From IMG/VR virus record IMGVR_UViG_3300020411_000528, positions 1 through 21,085 of that record: a stretch of DNA of 21,085 nucleotides; one strand, written 5' to 3'. The notes below the pieces were generated by a model that was not told where the DNA came from, did not search any database, and was given only the letters and a program-made list of their open reading frames with translations. The translations under genes were made by a program, and so were the position numbers. Positions 20,933 through 21,085 of the stretch are shown here, piece by piece. Every line of letters starts with the position of its first letter. Position 1 is the stretch's first letter. The DNA is from a virus.

Positions 20933-21085
20933 ATGGCAGTATATAGACAACCTCGAAATGGTAAAGACTTTTGGCGTACATCGTCATATAGATTTACTAT
21001 AGCATCTAAACACGATAAAAGTTTTATCGATCTTAAGACTAATATATCTAAACATAATGCAGCAGTTAGAAAACGTGTAAGAACA
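20933..21085 (+). CDS. Start of a further early gene (cut by window edge)
   Basis: GAAAGG precedes ATG 20933, and the frame stays open for 51 codons to the window edge: MAVYRQPRNGKDFWRTSSYR, FTIASKHDKSFIDLKTNISK, then HNAAVRKRVRT. The sequence is strongly basic. Too little is visible to assign a family; a nucleic-acid-binding protein is plausible from charge. Confidence 0.65.
   Translation, partial: MAVYRQPRNGKDFWRTSSYRFTIASKHDKSFIDLKTNISKHNAAVRKRVRT

Overview
The window looks like part of the genome of an AT-rich tailed phage (Caudoviricetes), probably short-tailed. The evidence is a terminase large subunit, a P22-type portal of almost the canonical length (723 aa), a scaffold, a Su10/DUF5309-type major capsid protein, a Su10-like head-tail adaptor and fibre-type proteins, with no tape measure or tail tube gene. 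A marine bacterial host is an inference from the low GC, the style of the fibre repeats and the phage-borne IbpA-like small heat shock protein. There is no tRNA, integrase, CRISPR array or insertion sequence, and no recognisable endolysin or small terminase subunit in this window.

Layout. Everything from about 17.7 kb down to position 1 is on the minus strand and forms one tightly packed late (virion) block with ATGA/TAATG overlaps. In order of transcription it holds terminase large subunit; two short genes, a basic conserved protein and several small proteins including an EF-hand membrane protein; a 591-aa protein of unknown function; a 55-aa gene and the portal; a 98-aa protein, Hsp20, a 37-aa hydrophobic peptide and two small proteins; scaffold and major capsid protein, followed by a clear terminator; three small proteins; the adaptor; a 749-aa repetitive fibre-like protein; a 110-aa protein; an S74-chaperone fibre; and the start of a further fibre-like gene cut by the window edge. 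Several genes of 37-55 aa have good ribosome binding sites or stop/start overlaps and are listed.

From 17.98 kb rightward all genes are on the plus strand and look like an early or accessory region: short transcription units, each introduced by a hairpin followed by a shared AAATTTTTC...ATAC box and a -10-like element, and several ended by a hairpin terminator. They encode a low-complexity 170-aa protein, a small zinc-finger-like protein, a coiled-coil protein, an ssDNA-binding protein with an acidic EMPF tip, a lipoprotein and small unknowns.

The outstanding feature is the first plus-strand unit. From 17819 to 18498 (680 nt) the plus strand contains only four G residues, three in the Shine-Dalgarno AGGAG and one in the ATG start codon. 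The 170-aa ORF uses only codons without G, and G returns exactly in the UUCG-loop terminator behind it. The G-free state extends into 153 nt of upstream non-coding DNA, so it is a nucleotide-level constraint. The protein nonetheless keeps an internal tandem duplication, so it looks like a real folded or repeat protein written in a G-less alphabet. Next to it lies a GC-richer, non-coding, strongly foldable stretch that may be a structured RNA.
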